DNA of 64,000 bases, from positions 7,564,001 to 7,628,000 of the forward strand of contig NC_063012.1 of NCBI RefSeq assembly GCF_020509005.1, written 5' to 3'. The notes under the pieces are model-generated. The model was given only the letters and a program-made list of their open reading frames with translations. It searched no databases and was not told where the DNA came from. Position numbers and translations under genes: made by a program. The stretch comes from Fulvia fulva (Eukaryota; Ascomycota; Dothideomycetes; Mycosphaerellales; Mycosphaerellaceae). The first letter of the stretch is position 1; each line of letters opens with the position of its first letter. This document shows, piece by piece, positions 1 to 11,641 of this stretch.

Positions 1-403
1 TTATTGCCAACTTCGGTATGAGCAGCAGTTTCGCGCAAGTCAACTTCACCGGACTTGCTAGTCTCATGCCAGCGACCATGCGAATCGACTATATCCGGAT
101 CTACCAGGACGAAGACGGCGAGATGACTTGCGATCCTCAAGGGTACCCGACCACTGATTACATTGCGAAACATCCGGAACCGTATGCAAATGTCAATTTG
201 ACACATTGGTATGACCCTACCTCAGATCAAAGCTGCCAGATGGTATACTAACCCTTCACAGGCACCAAGCCGACTACGACTTTCCAAAGAACTCGTTCAT
301 GCACGGGTGCAAAGCCGAGAACTACGACGGCGGCAGCACGAAGAAGTTCAAGAAGACCAAGAGATCGACGAACACGAAGCGATCCTGGATTCCCTGGAGA
401 TAA
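1..403 (+). CDS. kre6: Kre6/Skn1-like beta-glucan synthesis protein, C-terminal end (5' cut by window)
   Basis: This is the last part of a GH16-fold type II membrane protein of the Kre6/Skn1 family, which acts in the secretory pathway in cell-wall beta-1,6-glucan synthesis. Exon 1 is open from the window edge to 208. A 53-nt intron (209-261) has a GTATGA donor, ACTAAC branch site at 247-252 and CAG acceptor. The last exon runs 262-403 and ends in TAA. Splicing rebuilds a Trp codon across the junction. The family signature MRIDYIRIYQ is followed by the conserved tail CDPQGYPTTDYI and, after the intron, FPKNSFMHGC. The tail ends in a Lys/Arg-rich stretch. The N-terminal cytoplasmic region, membrane anchor and most of the GH16 domain lie outside the window. 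The family call is confident; the choice between Kre6 and Skn1 is not resolved. Confidence 0.88.
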
Positions 404-987
404 AGGCTCAGTACGAGATTCGCCTAGCGCGCTTATGAACGCGAACTAGGCTTCCAAGATGGTCACGAAGAACAAGACTTCCTTTCTGCTTTAAACAGCA
501 TTTCCAGCATCGCGCCAGCCCCGCGACACAACAAATAGATCGGGATCCGGGTTGAACCTGGATCCTTCTGGCGCACACAACTACAGATCAATGGACCACG
601 GGACTTCCTCCTGTATATGCACACATACTGCTTGCTTGCTAGTTGGTTCTATTCCCTGTAGATAGAGATACAGACATCATTGTTCCTGCATTTGGGCGGC
701 ATTTCGCGGCGTTGGGGTAAGGGTTGGGTACCTTGGGACATCTCGTCAGAACGGGAGGCATGCATGGTATTGCAACATCGTCAGTCGAAGCATTTCAGCG
801 AGGCTTCTGGTAATCTTTAACTCCAAATGATAGCATGAGGGAAGAGGTGGCGGATGACGGAGTATCATCCGGGAAGACCTTGGGGGGGAAGGGATTGATA
901 TGGTCGGTCACTAGAGACAAAAGGGATGAGAGCAATGACAAAAATTTCATAGTGGTTGCCCCTTCTCCCGATATCATATGAGTCGTC
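404..987. other. Intergenic, convergent 3' regions
   Basis: This stretch lies between the ends of the Kre6-like gene and the minus-strand SDR gene. It contains only short unsupported open frames. I see no RNA gene or repeat. Confidence 0.6.
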
Positions 988-2055
988 CTACATGATCGTA
1001 TACCCTCCATCAACAGGGAGGCTGACGCCAGTAATCCAAGCAACATCATCGCTAGCCAGGAACAAAGCAGCCCGAGCGACGTCTTCGGTCGACCCCATAC
1101 CTGGACCTGTCAGTTATGAGCACAACTTTGACGTCAGAATCCATACCTCCAAAAGGATGAGCCTTATCAATCTCCGCCTGCTACTCTGGATCATTCTGCA
1201 GATTCTGCGTCACGATCGTCCTGAGAAACCCAGGTGCAATGGCATTAACATGAATTCTATGCGGTGCATAGTCCAGGGCCACTACACACCTCAATACGTC
1301 AACACAACATCATATCATCGCCAGAAGACCTTGACAAGGGAACTTACCTTGCTTCGTCAATTGCACCACCGCCCCTTTCGAGGCTGTATACGCCGCTGCT
1401 CTCCTTATCAGTCCATCCCGCAATCCCTTCGGACTTTAACTCACGAGTATTGAAATACGCCACCAACCCCTGTACACTCGCCGTGTTTACTACCCACCCT
1501 CGACTTTTCGTTCCTGGTAACAAGTCCTGTTTCAACATCTGGGTTATGCCGTACTTACAGCCTAAGAAAACTCCCTTGACATTGATGGACATGGTCAGGT
1601 CCCAGTCTGATTCGGAGAGTTGGTGAATTCCGTGTGGGGTGGGGTGGGTTGATTCGACGGAGATGCCGGCGTTGTTGAGGAGAATGTCGAGGCGGGAGTA
1701 GGTAGAGACGCATTTTGCTACGGCGGCTTCAACATCCTCAGCTTTCGTTACGTCTGCCTTCACGAAGATCGCTCGGTCCTCGCCATGGAGGCGGTGGAGT
1801 TGTTCGATTGTGCTTTCGCCTTCGATGCGGTTGTTGAAGTCGTCGGATTTTTGGGTTGAGGCCTGAGGTTGTGAGCGTCAGTCAGGAATCATAAAGATCG
1901 GAAAGTAATACATTAGTGGCATTCCTTGGTCTGTCATAGAGGTCTACACAGCAGATCTTGGCACCTTCGGATGCGAAAAGGAGGCTGATGGAGCGGCCGA
2001 GACCTGAGGAGGCACCTGTGATGAGGGCGATGCGGTCTTGAAGTCGGCCTGGCAT
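988..2055 (-). pseudogene. Short-chain dehydrogenase/reductase, five exons, one in-frame TAG
   Basis: Classical SDR NAD(P)-dependent oxidoreductase; substrate unknown. Exons on the minus strand are 2055-1912, 1862-1445, 1398-1348, 1281-1147 and 1100-988, with introns of 46-66 nt that all keep frame. Start ATG is at 2055 (MPGRLQDR). The cofactor motif TGASSGLG, the LLNNAG motif and the catalytic Tyr-x-x-x-Lys (YTASK, in exon 3) are present. The C-terminus has ASDDVAWITG and PVDGGYTIM, so the fold is complete. In exon 4 the codon at 1183-1181 is TAG, inside a stretch reading NDPE-stop-QAEIDKAHPFGG, and both sides stay in the same frame. No GT-AG pair can remove the stop. The stop would cut about 45 residues including the C-terminal core. 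A nonsense mutation is likeliest; readthrough or a base error are alternatives. Domain call firm; pseudogene status probable. Confidence 0.75.
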
Positions 2056-2726
2056 TTTTGAGAGTATAGACTGGCATGTCCTCGAGAGCCGTTGAAGGTA
2101 GGCTACCGCGTGAACAGAGCTCTTTGCCGAAGTAGGAAGGTACTTCCATGCATCACACGTATGCAAAAGTGGTCACGACTCTATCTAGATGTTCCAGGAG
2201 TGGGAATTTGCTCTTTCGCGGACTTCGAGGGCAGGCATTGTCGCCGAAGACACGGCATGCGCCCCGATATATGCTTTGGCACTGGCAGGCAGAGTGAAAG
2301 AGAGAGCAAGGAAATCAGCCATTTCAGCGTTGACAGATTCTTTTGAGGAGTTCTTGTCATCCGACTTGAAGCATGTGAGTCTCGCACGTCGTATTACTTC
2401 TGCCATGTCGAGCAAGCAGGCAAAAGAGGTTGGCCAAAGAGCCACAGGACTTGGCCAAGCGCAAGAATCGGACGCATTGATGCGTTCAACGAGGAGCTGT
2501 TGCAGCCTTCGTTGAAGTCGTCGATGTGTGCCGCGTTGAGGATACACCGAAGGCTATAAACTCAGCCACCCAGCCAAGAAGCGTTGTCAAAAGGTCCGTG
2601 TAGGACGTCAATGTATACCTTGTAGTCTTCAGGGCTCTGGCATGTGACTACAACATTCTCATGGCCTTCCATCCTCTCTGAGCTTGCGGCATGATGAGAT
2701 TCAGGGCATGGTCACCGTTGCCGGGG
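2056..2726. other. Intergenic, 5' region of the SDR
   Basis: This stretch holds the promoter side of the minus-strand SDR and the 3' side of the BLOC-1 subunit gene. Several overlapping frames around 2180-2550 are open on both strands, but none resembles a known protein or has a clear splice structure. Confidence 0.5.
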
Positions 2727-3122
2727 TCACAATCGCCACGCACTCCCACCACTCGCACTCTCCAGTCCCTCGCCACCTTCCGCCAGCCTGAGCGTCTCCT
2801 CCAATACCAGCAAGTCCCGCTCCATCATCTCCGCCCAATTCTGCACATCACCAATCTCGTTAACACCTCGGGTGGCCATGTCAAGTTCCTTCTGCCATTT
2901 CGCGCTCTCCTTGGCAAGTGCTGCTGACTGCTTCTTGACCTCGGCCTCCTGCTTTGCTATGGCCGCAGCGTTGGCGTGAAGATCCGCAGCTCTGCGTTGA
3001 AATTGGCCGTCATGGTTGGACCCTGCGGATTGCAGAGAGGCCATGACTGCTGCGCGGGCTTCTGTTTGAGCTCGCTCGCTTTCGGAGGCGACCGCTGTGG
3101 AAGAGGAGGATGTTGAGGCCAT
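2727..3122 (-). CDS. BLOC-1 subunit 1 / GCN5L1-like protein
   Basis: A 131-residue intronless protein resembling GCN5L1 (BLOC1S1), a subunit of the BLOC-1 complex that acts in endosomal sorting. The body (about residues 15-110) is a continuous amphipathic helix rich in Ala, Glu, Lys and Gln, as expected for a coiled-coil subunit. The most diagnostic piece is IGDVQNWAEMMERDL, which matches the conserved IGDVENWA-type motif of the family. The N-terminus is Ser-rich and the last 20 residues are Gly/Ser-rich and probably disordered. ATG is at 3122. Length fits the family (about 125-150). The assignment is from motif recall and fairly secure. Confidence 0.72.
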   Translation of the reverse strand: MASTSSSSTAVASESERAQTEARAAVMASLQSAGSNHDGQFQRRAADLHANAAAIAKQEAEVKKQSAALAKESAKWQKELDMATRGVNEIGDVQNWAEMMERDLLVLEETLRLAEGGEGLESASGGSAWRL

Positions 3123-4161
3123 GATGATGGTTCGGCTGCGTTGGGGCCCCTGACCCTGACTGAAGTGTTGGGTGACGCCAGCTATGGTCTTCGAAGTTTA
3201 TGCGATCAAGATGGCGGCACAGTGAGTACACAGCATACAAAGCACCACAGTGACTTCAAAGGTACAATCGCCCACATGTGTTGTCCTTCTGAGGTGGAGC
3301 CTTTCTCGCTCTCACCTGACTCTGAGATGGTAGCACGAATTGGCCAGTCTAAGGCAACGGACCGCATGCCGTCGGAGGGCGAGTATCATTGCTGAGTGGC
3401 TGAGCTGGGCAGGAGACAGGCATCTCAGACGGTACGGTGCGGCCGTAGTGCTGTGCGTGATGCAGTGAGCAGCTGGGCTGGGCTCTGACGTGTTCGAGAG
3501 GTACCTCCTACCTGCAGTAGCTCCAGCTCGCAGATACAATACCAACGTGATCAATGCTACTGGAGTCTCGACATAGGATCCCAAGGGTTTCCTTGCCGCG
3601 GTTCTCAAGAGTACAAGAGACATCGGACTTCGCCTGCTGCTCTAGACTAGCAAGACCAAGACGCCTTCCTTCTTTCACACAGCACGCTCTGTCATCACCA
3701 AGCTGGTCAGACACAAGGACCAGACACCTCATGCGACGAAAGCCCTACAAGTTACAACAACTTGAACTATCTGTGTCACTCGCTAAGATGACCAAAGAGG
3801 AAGAGGTGGATGTTGGTGTTTGCGTGAACCGGCCGGCCGTATGGTAGCGGGGTCCGCCTGCAGTACCCACATCCATGTGCTTGCTTGCACGCGTCGGCGG
3901 GAGGCGATGTGTGATCATGTAGAACTAACAGCACGATAAGCACGCATTTGGCGTTTGGCGTCTTGCTTCACGATGCGATGAGAGAGAAACTCAGCTTCAT
4001 GTAGCCCGGCATTGGTATAGTAATCGTTACACACCTTGCTTCCTTTCTACCGTCATACAGCCTATGTGCGCACTTCCTGGCATGTCTGACCTCGCCACAA
4101 CGTTACTACATGTACCGATACCGCAGCACTGCTCATAAACATCAAACAGGACGACACCAAC
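3123..4161. other. Intergenic between divergent genes, including the xanthine dehydrogenase promoter
   Basis: About 1 kb without a supported gene. A single HGATAR-type site (CGATAA, near 3934) lies some 225 bp upstream of the xanthine dehydrogenase ATG. GATA sites are the known targets of the nitrogen regulator AreA/NIT2, but one site is weak evidence. I did not find a clear palindromic site of the purine-pathway activator UaY. Confidence 0.4.
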
Positions 4162-7100
4162 ATGGCACCCGGCCTGGTCGATCCTCAACCCGCCGTCGAG
4201 CCCTCACAGCAACGAAACCTCTCCTCCGTCACCGAGCAGTACGAAGATACGTTGCGCTTCTATCTAAACGGCACGAAGGTCGTGCTCGATACTGCGGATC
4301 CAGAGGTCACACTACTAGAGTACCTTCGAGGCATTGGCTTGACGGGTACGAAGCTAGGCTGCGCAGAAGGAGGCTGCGGTGCCTGCACTGTGGTGGTATC
4401 CCAGTACAACCCGACCACCAAGAAGATATACCATGCGTCAGTGAATGCGTGTTTGGCACCTCTAGTGTCAGTCGACGGAAAGCATGTCATCACAGTCGAA
4501 GGCATTGGTAATGTGAAGAGACCACACCCAGCACAGGAGCGAATAGCCAAAGGCAATGGAAGTCAGTGTGGCTTCTGCACGCCAGGCATAGTGATGAGCC
4601 TGTATGCTTTACTGAGGAACACCGACGGTCCGTCAGAACACGAGGTCGAGGAGTCCTTCGATGGCAACCTCTGCAGATGTACCGGGTACCGTCCAATCCT
4701 GGACGCAGCACAGACCTTCAGCTCAGCAAGAGGCTGTGGAAAGTCCACAAGCAATGGCGGTGGTGGATGCTGTATGGATGACCAAACAGACGGAGCAAAG
4801 GGATGCTGTCAAGCTGGTGCCAAAGATGATGGTCAGCCAATCAAGCGCTTCACGCCGCCTGGCTTCATCGAATACAACCCCGACACCGAGCTGATCTTCC
4901 CGCCGCCGCTAAGACGACATGAGTACAAGGCTTTAGCTTTTGGCAATAAGCGTAAGCGGTGGTATAGGCCTGTAACACTGCAACAACTACTGGAGATCAA
5001 GAGTGCGTATCCATCAGCCAAGATTATAGGAGGCAGCACAGAAACCCAAATCGAAGTGAAGTTCAAAGCTATGCAGTACACTGTCTCTGTCTTTGTTGGC
5101 GACATTCCAGAGCTGAGGCAATGCAATTTTGAAGATGACTACGTCGAGATTGGTGGTAATATCACGCTGACAGATTTGGAGTATCTTGCCGTGGATGCCG
5201 TGGCGCATTACGGCGAGAGAAGGGGCCAGCCATTCTCTGCGATCAACAAGCAGATTAGATACTTCGCTGGACGTCAGATCAGAAACGTTGGCACACCTGC
5301 TGGTAATCTCGCCACTGCTTCACCGATATCAGATCTCAATCCAGTGCTTCTGGCGACGAATGCCACAATCGTAGCACGGTCGCTTGACGAGACCATCGAA
5401 ATACCCATGACAGACTTCTTCAAGGCTTACCGAGTCACGGCGCTTCCTCCAGATGCCATTATTGCCAGCATACGGATACCGGTGTTCAATGAGAAGGGCG
5501 AATACATGCGAGCGTACAAGCAGTCGAAACGGAAAGATGATGATATTGCTATTGTCAACGCTGCGCTCCGCGTGCATCTCGATGACGATAATGTCGTCAG
5601 GAATTGCAGCCTTGTCTACGGCGGAATGGCTCCTACCACTGTGGGCGCCAAAAAAGCTATGGCGTTCCTCGAGGGCAAAGTGTTCACAGATCCGAAGACA
5701 TTAGAAGGTGTCATGAATGCCCTCGAACAAGACTTCGATCTACGCTTCGGTGTTCCGGGTGGCATGGCAACATATCGCAAGTCACTAGCTCTCGGCTTCT
5801 TCTACAAGTTCTATCATGAGATATTGGCCGAGCTCAACCCAGAAGGTACAGAGATCGATCAAGACTGCCTTGCGGAAATTGAGCGAGAGATATCGAAAGG
5901 CAGAAAGGACCATGCTGCTGGCGTCGCTTACGAAAAGAAAGTCATAGGCAAGGAGCAACCACATGTGGCGGCAATGAAGCAAAGCACAGGCGAAGCACAG
6001 TACACCGATGATATCCCTGTGCAAAAGAACGAGCTTTATGGCTGTCTGGTACTGAGCACAAAAGCGCATGCCAAGATCCTAGGTGTGGATGCTTCCCCTG
6101 CCCTGGACGTCCCAGGAGTGTTCGAGTATGTTGATCACAACGACTTGCCGGATCCTAAAGCCAATTATTGGGGTGCCCCGAACTGTGATGAGACATTCTT
6201 TGCAGTCGATGAGGTATTTACAGCTGGTCAGCCGATCGGCTTGGTGCTCGCCACATCCGCGAAACAAGCAGAAGCTGGTGCACGAGCTGTCAGAGTGGAC
6301 TACGAAGAGCTTCCAGCGATCTTCACGATGGAAGAGGCGATAGAAGCAAACAGCTTCTTCGAACACTATCATTACATCAATAATGGCGATGTTGACAGAG
6401 CGTTCGCCGGAGCTGACCACGTATTTACCGGCATAGCACGGATGGGCGGGCAAGAGCACTTCTATCTGGAGACCAATGCAGCTGTAGCCATACCTAAGCC
6501 GGAGGATGGCGAGATGGAGATCTACAGCTCGACGCAGAACCCTTCAGAGACGCAAGCATACGTTGCGCAAGTGACGGGCGTAGCGGCGAACAAGATTGTG
6601 AGCAAAGTCAAGCGTCTGGGAGGTGGCTTCGGTGGGAAAGAGACTAGATCTATCCAGGTGGCAGGTATCTGCGCGATTGCAGCAAAGAAGACCAGGCGAC
6701 CTGTAAGAATGATGCTGAGCCGTGACGAGGACATCCTAACTTCTGGTCAACGGCATCCATTCTTGGCGAGGTGGAAGGTCGCTGTGAACAAGGACGGCAA
6801 GCTGCAAGCTCTGGACTGCGACATCTTCAACAATGGAGGTTGGTGTCAGGACCTAAGCGCAGCTGTTGTGGACAGAGCACTGAGTCACGTTGATGGAGTC
6901 TACAAGATCCCCAACGTGTTCGTGCGCGGAAGAGTGTGCAAGACGAATACTGTCTCCAATACTGCGTTCCGCGGATTCGGAGGACCGCAGGGCATGTTCA
7001 TATGCGAATCCTTCATGGAGGAAGTGGCAGATCGTCTGGAGATGCCGATCGAGGAGTTGAGAGAGATAAACATGTACAAGTCCGGTGAGAAGACGCACTT

Positions 7101-8286
7101 CAACCAGGAGCTCAAGGACTGGTACGTACCTCTAATGTGGAATCAGCTTCGCCAAGAATGCGACTGGGAGCGTCGGACGCAAGAAGTGGCAGCCTTCAAC
7201 GCGAAGAGCAAGTGGAAGAAGCGCGGCATGGCTCTGATACCGACCAAGTTCGGTATCTCATTCACTGCGCTGTTTCTCAATCAAGCTGGCGCTCTAGTCC
7301 ACATATACCACGACGGCAGCATCCTCGTCGCACACGGTGGCACAGAAATGGGACAAGGACTGCACACGAAGATGACCATGATCGCTGCAGAAGCATTAGG
7401 TGTCTCCCAAGATGATGTCTTCATTTCCGAGACCGCCACGAACACAGTCGCCAACACATCCTCGACAGCCGCATCAGCTTCCTCCGACCTCAATGGCTAT
7501 GCCATCTGGAACGCCTGCGCTCAACTGAATGAACGACTCGCACCATATCGAGAGAAGCTAGGCAAGGACGCCACCATGAAGCAGCTCGCACATGCCGCCT
7601 ACTTCGACCGCGTCAATCTCTCGGCCAACGGCTTCTACAAGACACCTGACATCGGTAAGTCCATCCCGTTCCTTTCTTAACACCCGTACTAATAACCACC
7701 AGGCTACGTCTGGGGCCCAAATACCGGCCAAATGTTCTTCTACTTCACTCAAGGCGTCGCTGCGGCCACTGTCGAAATCGACACTCTGACGGGAGACTGG
7801 ACCTGCCTCCGCGCTGACATGAAAATGGACGTAGGTCGCTCCATCAACCCCGCCATCGACTACGGACAAATCGAAGGTGCCTTCATCCAAGGTCTGGGCC
7901 TGTTCACAATGGAGGAATCGCTCTGGCATAGAGGCAGTGGTCAGATTTTCACGAAAGGTCCAGGGGCGTATAAGATCCCTGGCTTCAGGGATGTACCTCA
8001 AGAGATGAACATTTCATTGCTCAAGGATGTCAATTGGGAGAACCTGCGAACCATACAGAGGAGTAGAGGAGTTGGAGAACCGCCTTTATTCCTCGGGAGC
8101 GCGGTGTTCTTTGCGATTAGGGACGCGCTAAAGGCGGCGAGGAAGCAGCATGGATGCGAAGATGTACTGAGCCTTGTCAGTCCGGCTACGGTGGAACGCA
8201 TCAGAGTGAGCTGTGCAGATCCCATCATAAAGAGGGCGCACGTGGAGCCGCAAGAGGGGGAGAAGAGTTTCTTCATTTCGATATAA
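4162..8286 (+). CDS. xdh: Xanthine dehydrogenase (molybdenum hydroxylase)
   Basis: Cytosolic enzyme oxidising hypoxanthine to xanthine and urate with NAD+, in purine catabolism. Two exons, 4162-7654 and 7703-8286, with a 48-nt intron (GTAAGT donor, ACTAATAAC branch); 1358 residues, normal for the family. Order of domains: plant-type 2Fe-2S (Cys67, Cys72, Cys75 in GCAEGGCGAC), second 2Fe-2S (CGFC at 136-139 and CRC near 171), a short Cys-rich linker near 190-220, FAD domain (IIGGSTETQIEVKF, about 290), then molybdopterin domains with GGGFGGKETR and FRGFGGPQG. Residues equivalent to the bovine purine-binding Glu802 and Arg880 are present (Glu827, Arg905), as is the catalytic Glu (about 1290, in GVGEPPLFLG). 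This supports xanthine dehydrogenase over aldehyde oxidase. I cannot exclude a nicotinate hydroxylase-type paralogue such as HxnS. No defects seen. Confidence 0.95.
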
Positions 8287-8306
8287 GCGATGCGGGTGTA
8301 CTGTAG

Positions 8307-9556
8307 CTATGATGATCTTGTCGATGAGGTATGGCGTCGCTTGATGGTGCAGATTAAGTCTGTTTGTCGAACGAACCAGTAGTCGTGCGGAGTCCATTCT
8401 TTGCTCGGGTCTGTCAACTCGAAATCGAAGCGTCGGTATAATTGCGGGATGAGTTTGGACATTTCGAGGATGCTGATGTTCTTGCCTAGACATGTGCGTG
8501 CGCCGGCGCCGAACTTGAGTGGCTTGTCAGTAATTCGACAACCGGTGGATAATGTGTGCGTCGACTTACAGCCAGGAAGTTCCTCTCTATCAACTTCAAC
8601 CTCTCCTCACCCGCCTCAAGCCATCGTTCTGGCCTGTTATGTATCAGTTGTAGACGAGACGGCCTTCGATTGCGGCGATGATGTTGTCGATGTCGCGTTC
8701 CTCACGCACCATCCCGAGGGTGTTGGAGAAGGTTATGGAGGTTATTACATCGAAGGCGTACCACTGTGGAACAGAGCGGTAAGTTGAGCACGCTGGCTAG
8801 TGGGCAGCGGACGGCGTTGGGGGAGGGGGAGAAGAGATATTGAAGAGCACGTACATGTAACCATCGCCCAAGATGAACACTCTAGCCAACTTTCTCTTCG
8901 ATTCTCTTCATGATAACAGCGGAGCAGGCGTCGTTCATGGGTTCGAGGTCTTTGAGAGTGCTGAGGGCGAACGCATTCGCAATAGAGCGTAATCCCACGA
9001 TGTGCGTGCTCGTCCCTTACGGAGAAGACCTACACCCGCTCAGCCAGCCGCAGAGTGGCACATGACTCACTGCAAACGTGGAAGAGCTTACTGTCGGGAG
9101 CATGCCACTCGGCGCTTTGATGTCGAATGGCAAGTAAAAGTTGCTCTCCACAGATCGTCAGCACCATCAGCCATGGCCATCTCTTCACCTCTCATCGCGC
9201 CCTTCATCTCAGTGGGACAGACGGCTCACCTTCTCGAATCCACTGCTTATCCCATAGACCTTCGGGATCATCGCACAGTCCGAGAATGATACATGATTAG
9301 GAACCAATTCGCACGAGCGGCCCCTATCTCTTGTGTAGATTCAGATGATAATTCATCTGCAGGCCCTTTGCACAGCTCCATAATCGGTCCAGATCTGAAA
9401 GAGAGGCAAGCCAAGGACCAGGGATCCGTCCAAGCCCGAGCGATATCGAAGCTGAAGGTAGCGTATGATGATATATGTGAGTATGACGAGTAGTATGGTG
9501 TGTGTCAGTTGCCATGGCAAAGCGAGATCTCGGCAGGTTGATCTCAGAGTGTCCAT
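8307..9556 (-). pseudogene. Cytochrome P450 (pisatin-demethylase-like), heavily degraded with internal deletion
   Basis: Remains of an ER-anchored fungal P450, tail-to-tail with xanthine dehydrogenase. From the ATG at 9556: a hydrophobic anchor (LTHTILLVILTYIIIRYLQL), a proline hinge (RIPGPW) in another frame, then GPNHV, a VYGISSGF segment, NFYLPFDIKAPSG, FSVRDEHAHR, NAFALSTLKDLEPMND and WYAFDVITSITFSN, all in family order. The sequence then jumps at about 8640 to PERW (RPERWLEAGEERLK) and, after an intron, the haem loop FGAGARTCLG with its Cys codon at 8492-8490. About 200 residues containing the I-helix and ExxR motif are missing. Other lesions: TAG at 9326-9324, indels near 9430, 9302 and 8991, TAG at 8884-8882. 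It cannot make a working enzyme. Family call is strong because both ends are clear. Confidence 0.9.
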
Positions 9557-10254
9557 AATGACAGCCGTCAGCCCGGTAGGTGAGATCCCTGCTCGGCTGC
9601 AGTGAGCTACGTGCACCGGAGCAGTTATTGTTGTACATATACCGTTTCCCTCTCCACACACTTTCCATGGGGTAGTGGGGTCGAAGCGTCCGAGTCAGGT
9701 CGTTTTGCCGCTCTCAGCTCTTCTTCATAGGCTGGATCTGCAGGATGTGGGGCTTGTGACTTTTGACGGCACTTGCAACGAGACTGCGAGAGGGGGTCCA
9801 ACCTCGTCGTATGCTTGCAGTCTCGCGACGCTGCTCGAACGAAGGTCGTGACTGCTGGCAGGGTGGCGTGTGAATACACGCCGATACTAGTACCACCACT
9901 TCGGAGTCAATTCTTTCACCACGAGTCGCGTGACGGGCATCCAGCACCATGCTCACATTCCCAATCGTGTCGTTATGTACTGTTGGCTGCCGAGGCCTCG
10001 AGACTCGTCCACACATGGTCAGGATAGTTCGCTCCATCACGAGAGAGCTGTTGCAGTCAGCTCGAATGCTCAAGTGAGTTGCTCGGAAAGCCTGATTCTC
10101 GAAGCTATACGCAAGTCTAAGTGACAATACAGTCCCTGTTAAAGGAGCTGAAGAATGGTGCAAAAGAACCAATCTAGGCAGCCGGCTTTCTGTTGTGGTT
10201 GCGGTCTCCCTAGTCTGCCCTCTTCCAAATCGTTGGCCCCTTAGCTCTCGAGAT
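9557..10254. other. Intergenic
   Basis: This holds the upstream side of the P450 remnant and the 3' side of the coiled-coil gene. Open frames here are short, overlap on both strands and resemble nothing I know. Confidence 0.5.
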
Positions 10255-10900
10255 CTAGCCGTAGCTTCGCTGAGCCTGCGCGGCGCTCCTATCTACCATA
10301 ACATACGAGTCGTGGCTGCCGCCATTTGGCTGTGGGGTATGTGGTGGCATTGCGCCTGGCACGCCTGCCATCATCGTCTGTGTGTCTGCTCTGCCGGATT
10401 GTGGCCTGTCGCCCGCGGTCGGTGGTCGATCTGCGGGATAGGTGGGCTTTTGCGCAAGAGGACTGGGCCGTGGGGCTCCATCGCCAGCTTGGTCGTTGTC
10501 TGCGTTGGCGGTCGGTAAGGCGTGTCGCGAGGGGGAATTGTGTCGCGACACTCGGGCCAGTCGCTCTTCGGTCTCGCGTAGCTTGGCTTCCAGCTCTTGC
10601 AGTTGCTGTTCGCCCGTCGTCACCGTTTGTTTCCTGTTTGGGGGTCAGCATCGATCGGTATGTATTGTAGCGCATTGCCGTGGGTGGGTGTCGCACTTCT
10701 CCTCTACTGTCCGGGACAAGTCGTCCACACCGCCCGAGTCCAAACCGAACATGGCATCCAAGTCACTAGCAAAGTTTTGCGCAATGGTACTGTTGGGAAG
10801 TCAGCTTCTGTACGGGAAACAGACACGCGTGACTGTGCGCGACATACGACTCCGGCCGAGTGTTGAACCTCTGCGTCGGTGGGTCCTGTTCCTCGGCCAT
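10255..10900 (-). CDS. Conserved-looking fungal coiled-coil protein, 174 aa, three exons
   Basis: Not recognised by function. Exons are 10900-10848, 10789-10697 and 10633-10255; introns of 58 and 63 nt keep frame (Ser and Lys codons rebuilt). ATG is at 10900 (MAEEQDPPTQ). Exon 2 encodes NFASDLDAMFGLDSGGVDDL, followed by a charged heptad-like helix (QQLQELEAKLRETEERL, about residues 57-75), then a Pro/Ser/Asp-rich disordered region and the C-terminal peptide SYVMVDR. This order of N-terminal motif, coiled coil and short C-terminal motif suggests an adaptor or complex subunit, which is inference. The gene shares a 740-bp divergent upstream region with the bromodomain gene. Splice signals and codon pattern make a real gene likely. 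Confidence 0.7.
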
Positions 10901-11641
10901 GGCGGGCAGCGGGGGATGCTATGTTTTGGGGTCGCGAGCAGTTCACGTGGCAGAGTCAATCGACCGGAGCAGAGTGATTGTCGAGCAGTGCACTGTGAGA
11001 AGGTGGGAAGAGGGCGTTGGGCACGTCTAATGTCGGCTTCTTGCACACGGGTCTTCTCTGGTGTCGATCGTCAGTCAAGGGTCCAAGCTCCATGGGGCGC
11101 AGGTAAGGAAAGGCCATCTGGCGTGCCCCAGAGCTCACGACATGTGCGCGAGACTCGGGAGTGCATGTGGTGCAGAAGGCAGAAGGAGACATGTCGTCGA
11201 CGAGAGAATGCCTGCCCGCCCTGCGGAGACGCGTAGCCTCGTCGCCGCAGGAACAGGCGTATGCGCATGCAGCAGGCGACGAGGGTCGATGTCTATACAT
11301 GTACTACTGTGTATACCGGTCTGCCGCCTGCGGTGGCAAGTGGTTGTCACCGTCCCTTGGTCTCCACTCGCAGCTCCCCTTATGAGCTAAGTTACGCCCA
11401 GAACGTTTTAGCGGGCTGCCACTTGCCTCGTCGCAATTTCACGTCGTTGCTTGAATACATGTACATGTACACACAATCGCCCAAAACCCCCGGGAACACT
11501 GCCACGACTCCACGATATGTCGCAAAACTAGCGCTACCGCGTCGCCGAACTCCTCTGCAATGATTGCCGTCCTCGAAGAATCTGGCGCCCATTCTCAGAC
11601 CCGCCGAAGCGCATCCGGTCGCAGGCGCCTTCCTCTACTTA
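10901..11641. other. Divergent promoter region
   Basis: This 741-bp region separates two genes transcribed away from each other and presumably holds both promoters. A TGA at 11561-11563 closes the bromodomain gene's frame just upstream, which fixes its ATG at 11642 unless an undetected upstream exon exists. Confidence 0.5.

Noticed and set aside
3800..4161. UaY-type palindrome in the xanthine dehydrogenase promoter
   Set aside because: TCGGCGGGAGGCGA near 3895 has only one correct half-site, so it does not meet the TCGG-N6-CCGA pattern.
11564..11641. Upstream extension of the bromodomain gene
   Set aside because: The first codon of that frame is TTG and is directly preceded by an in-frame TGA; the first ATG is 11642.
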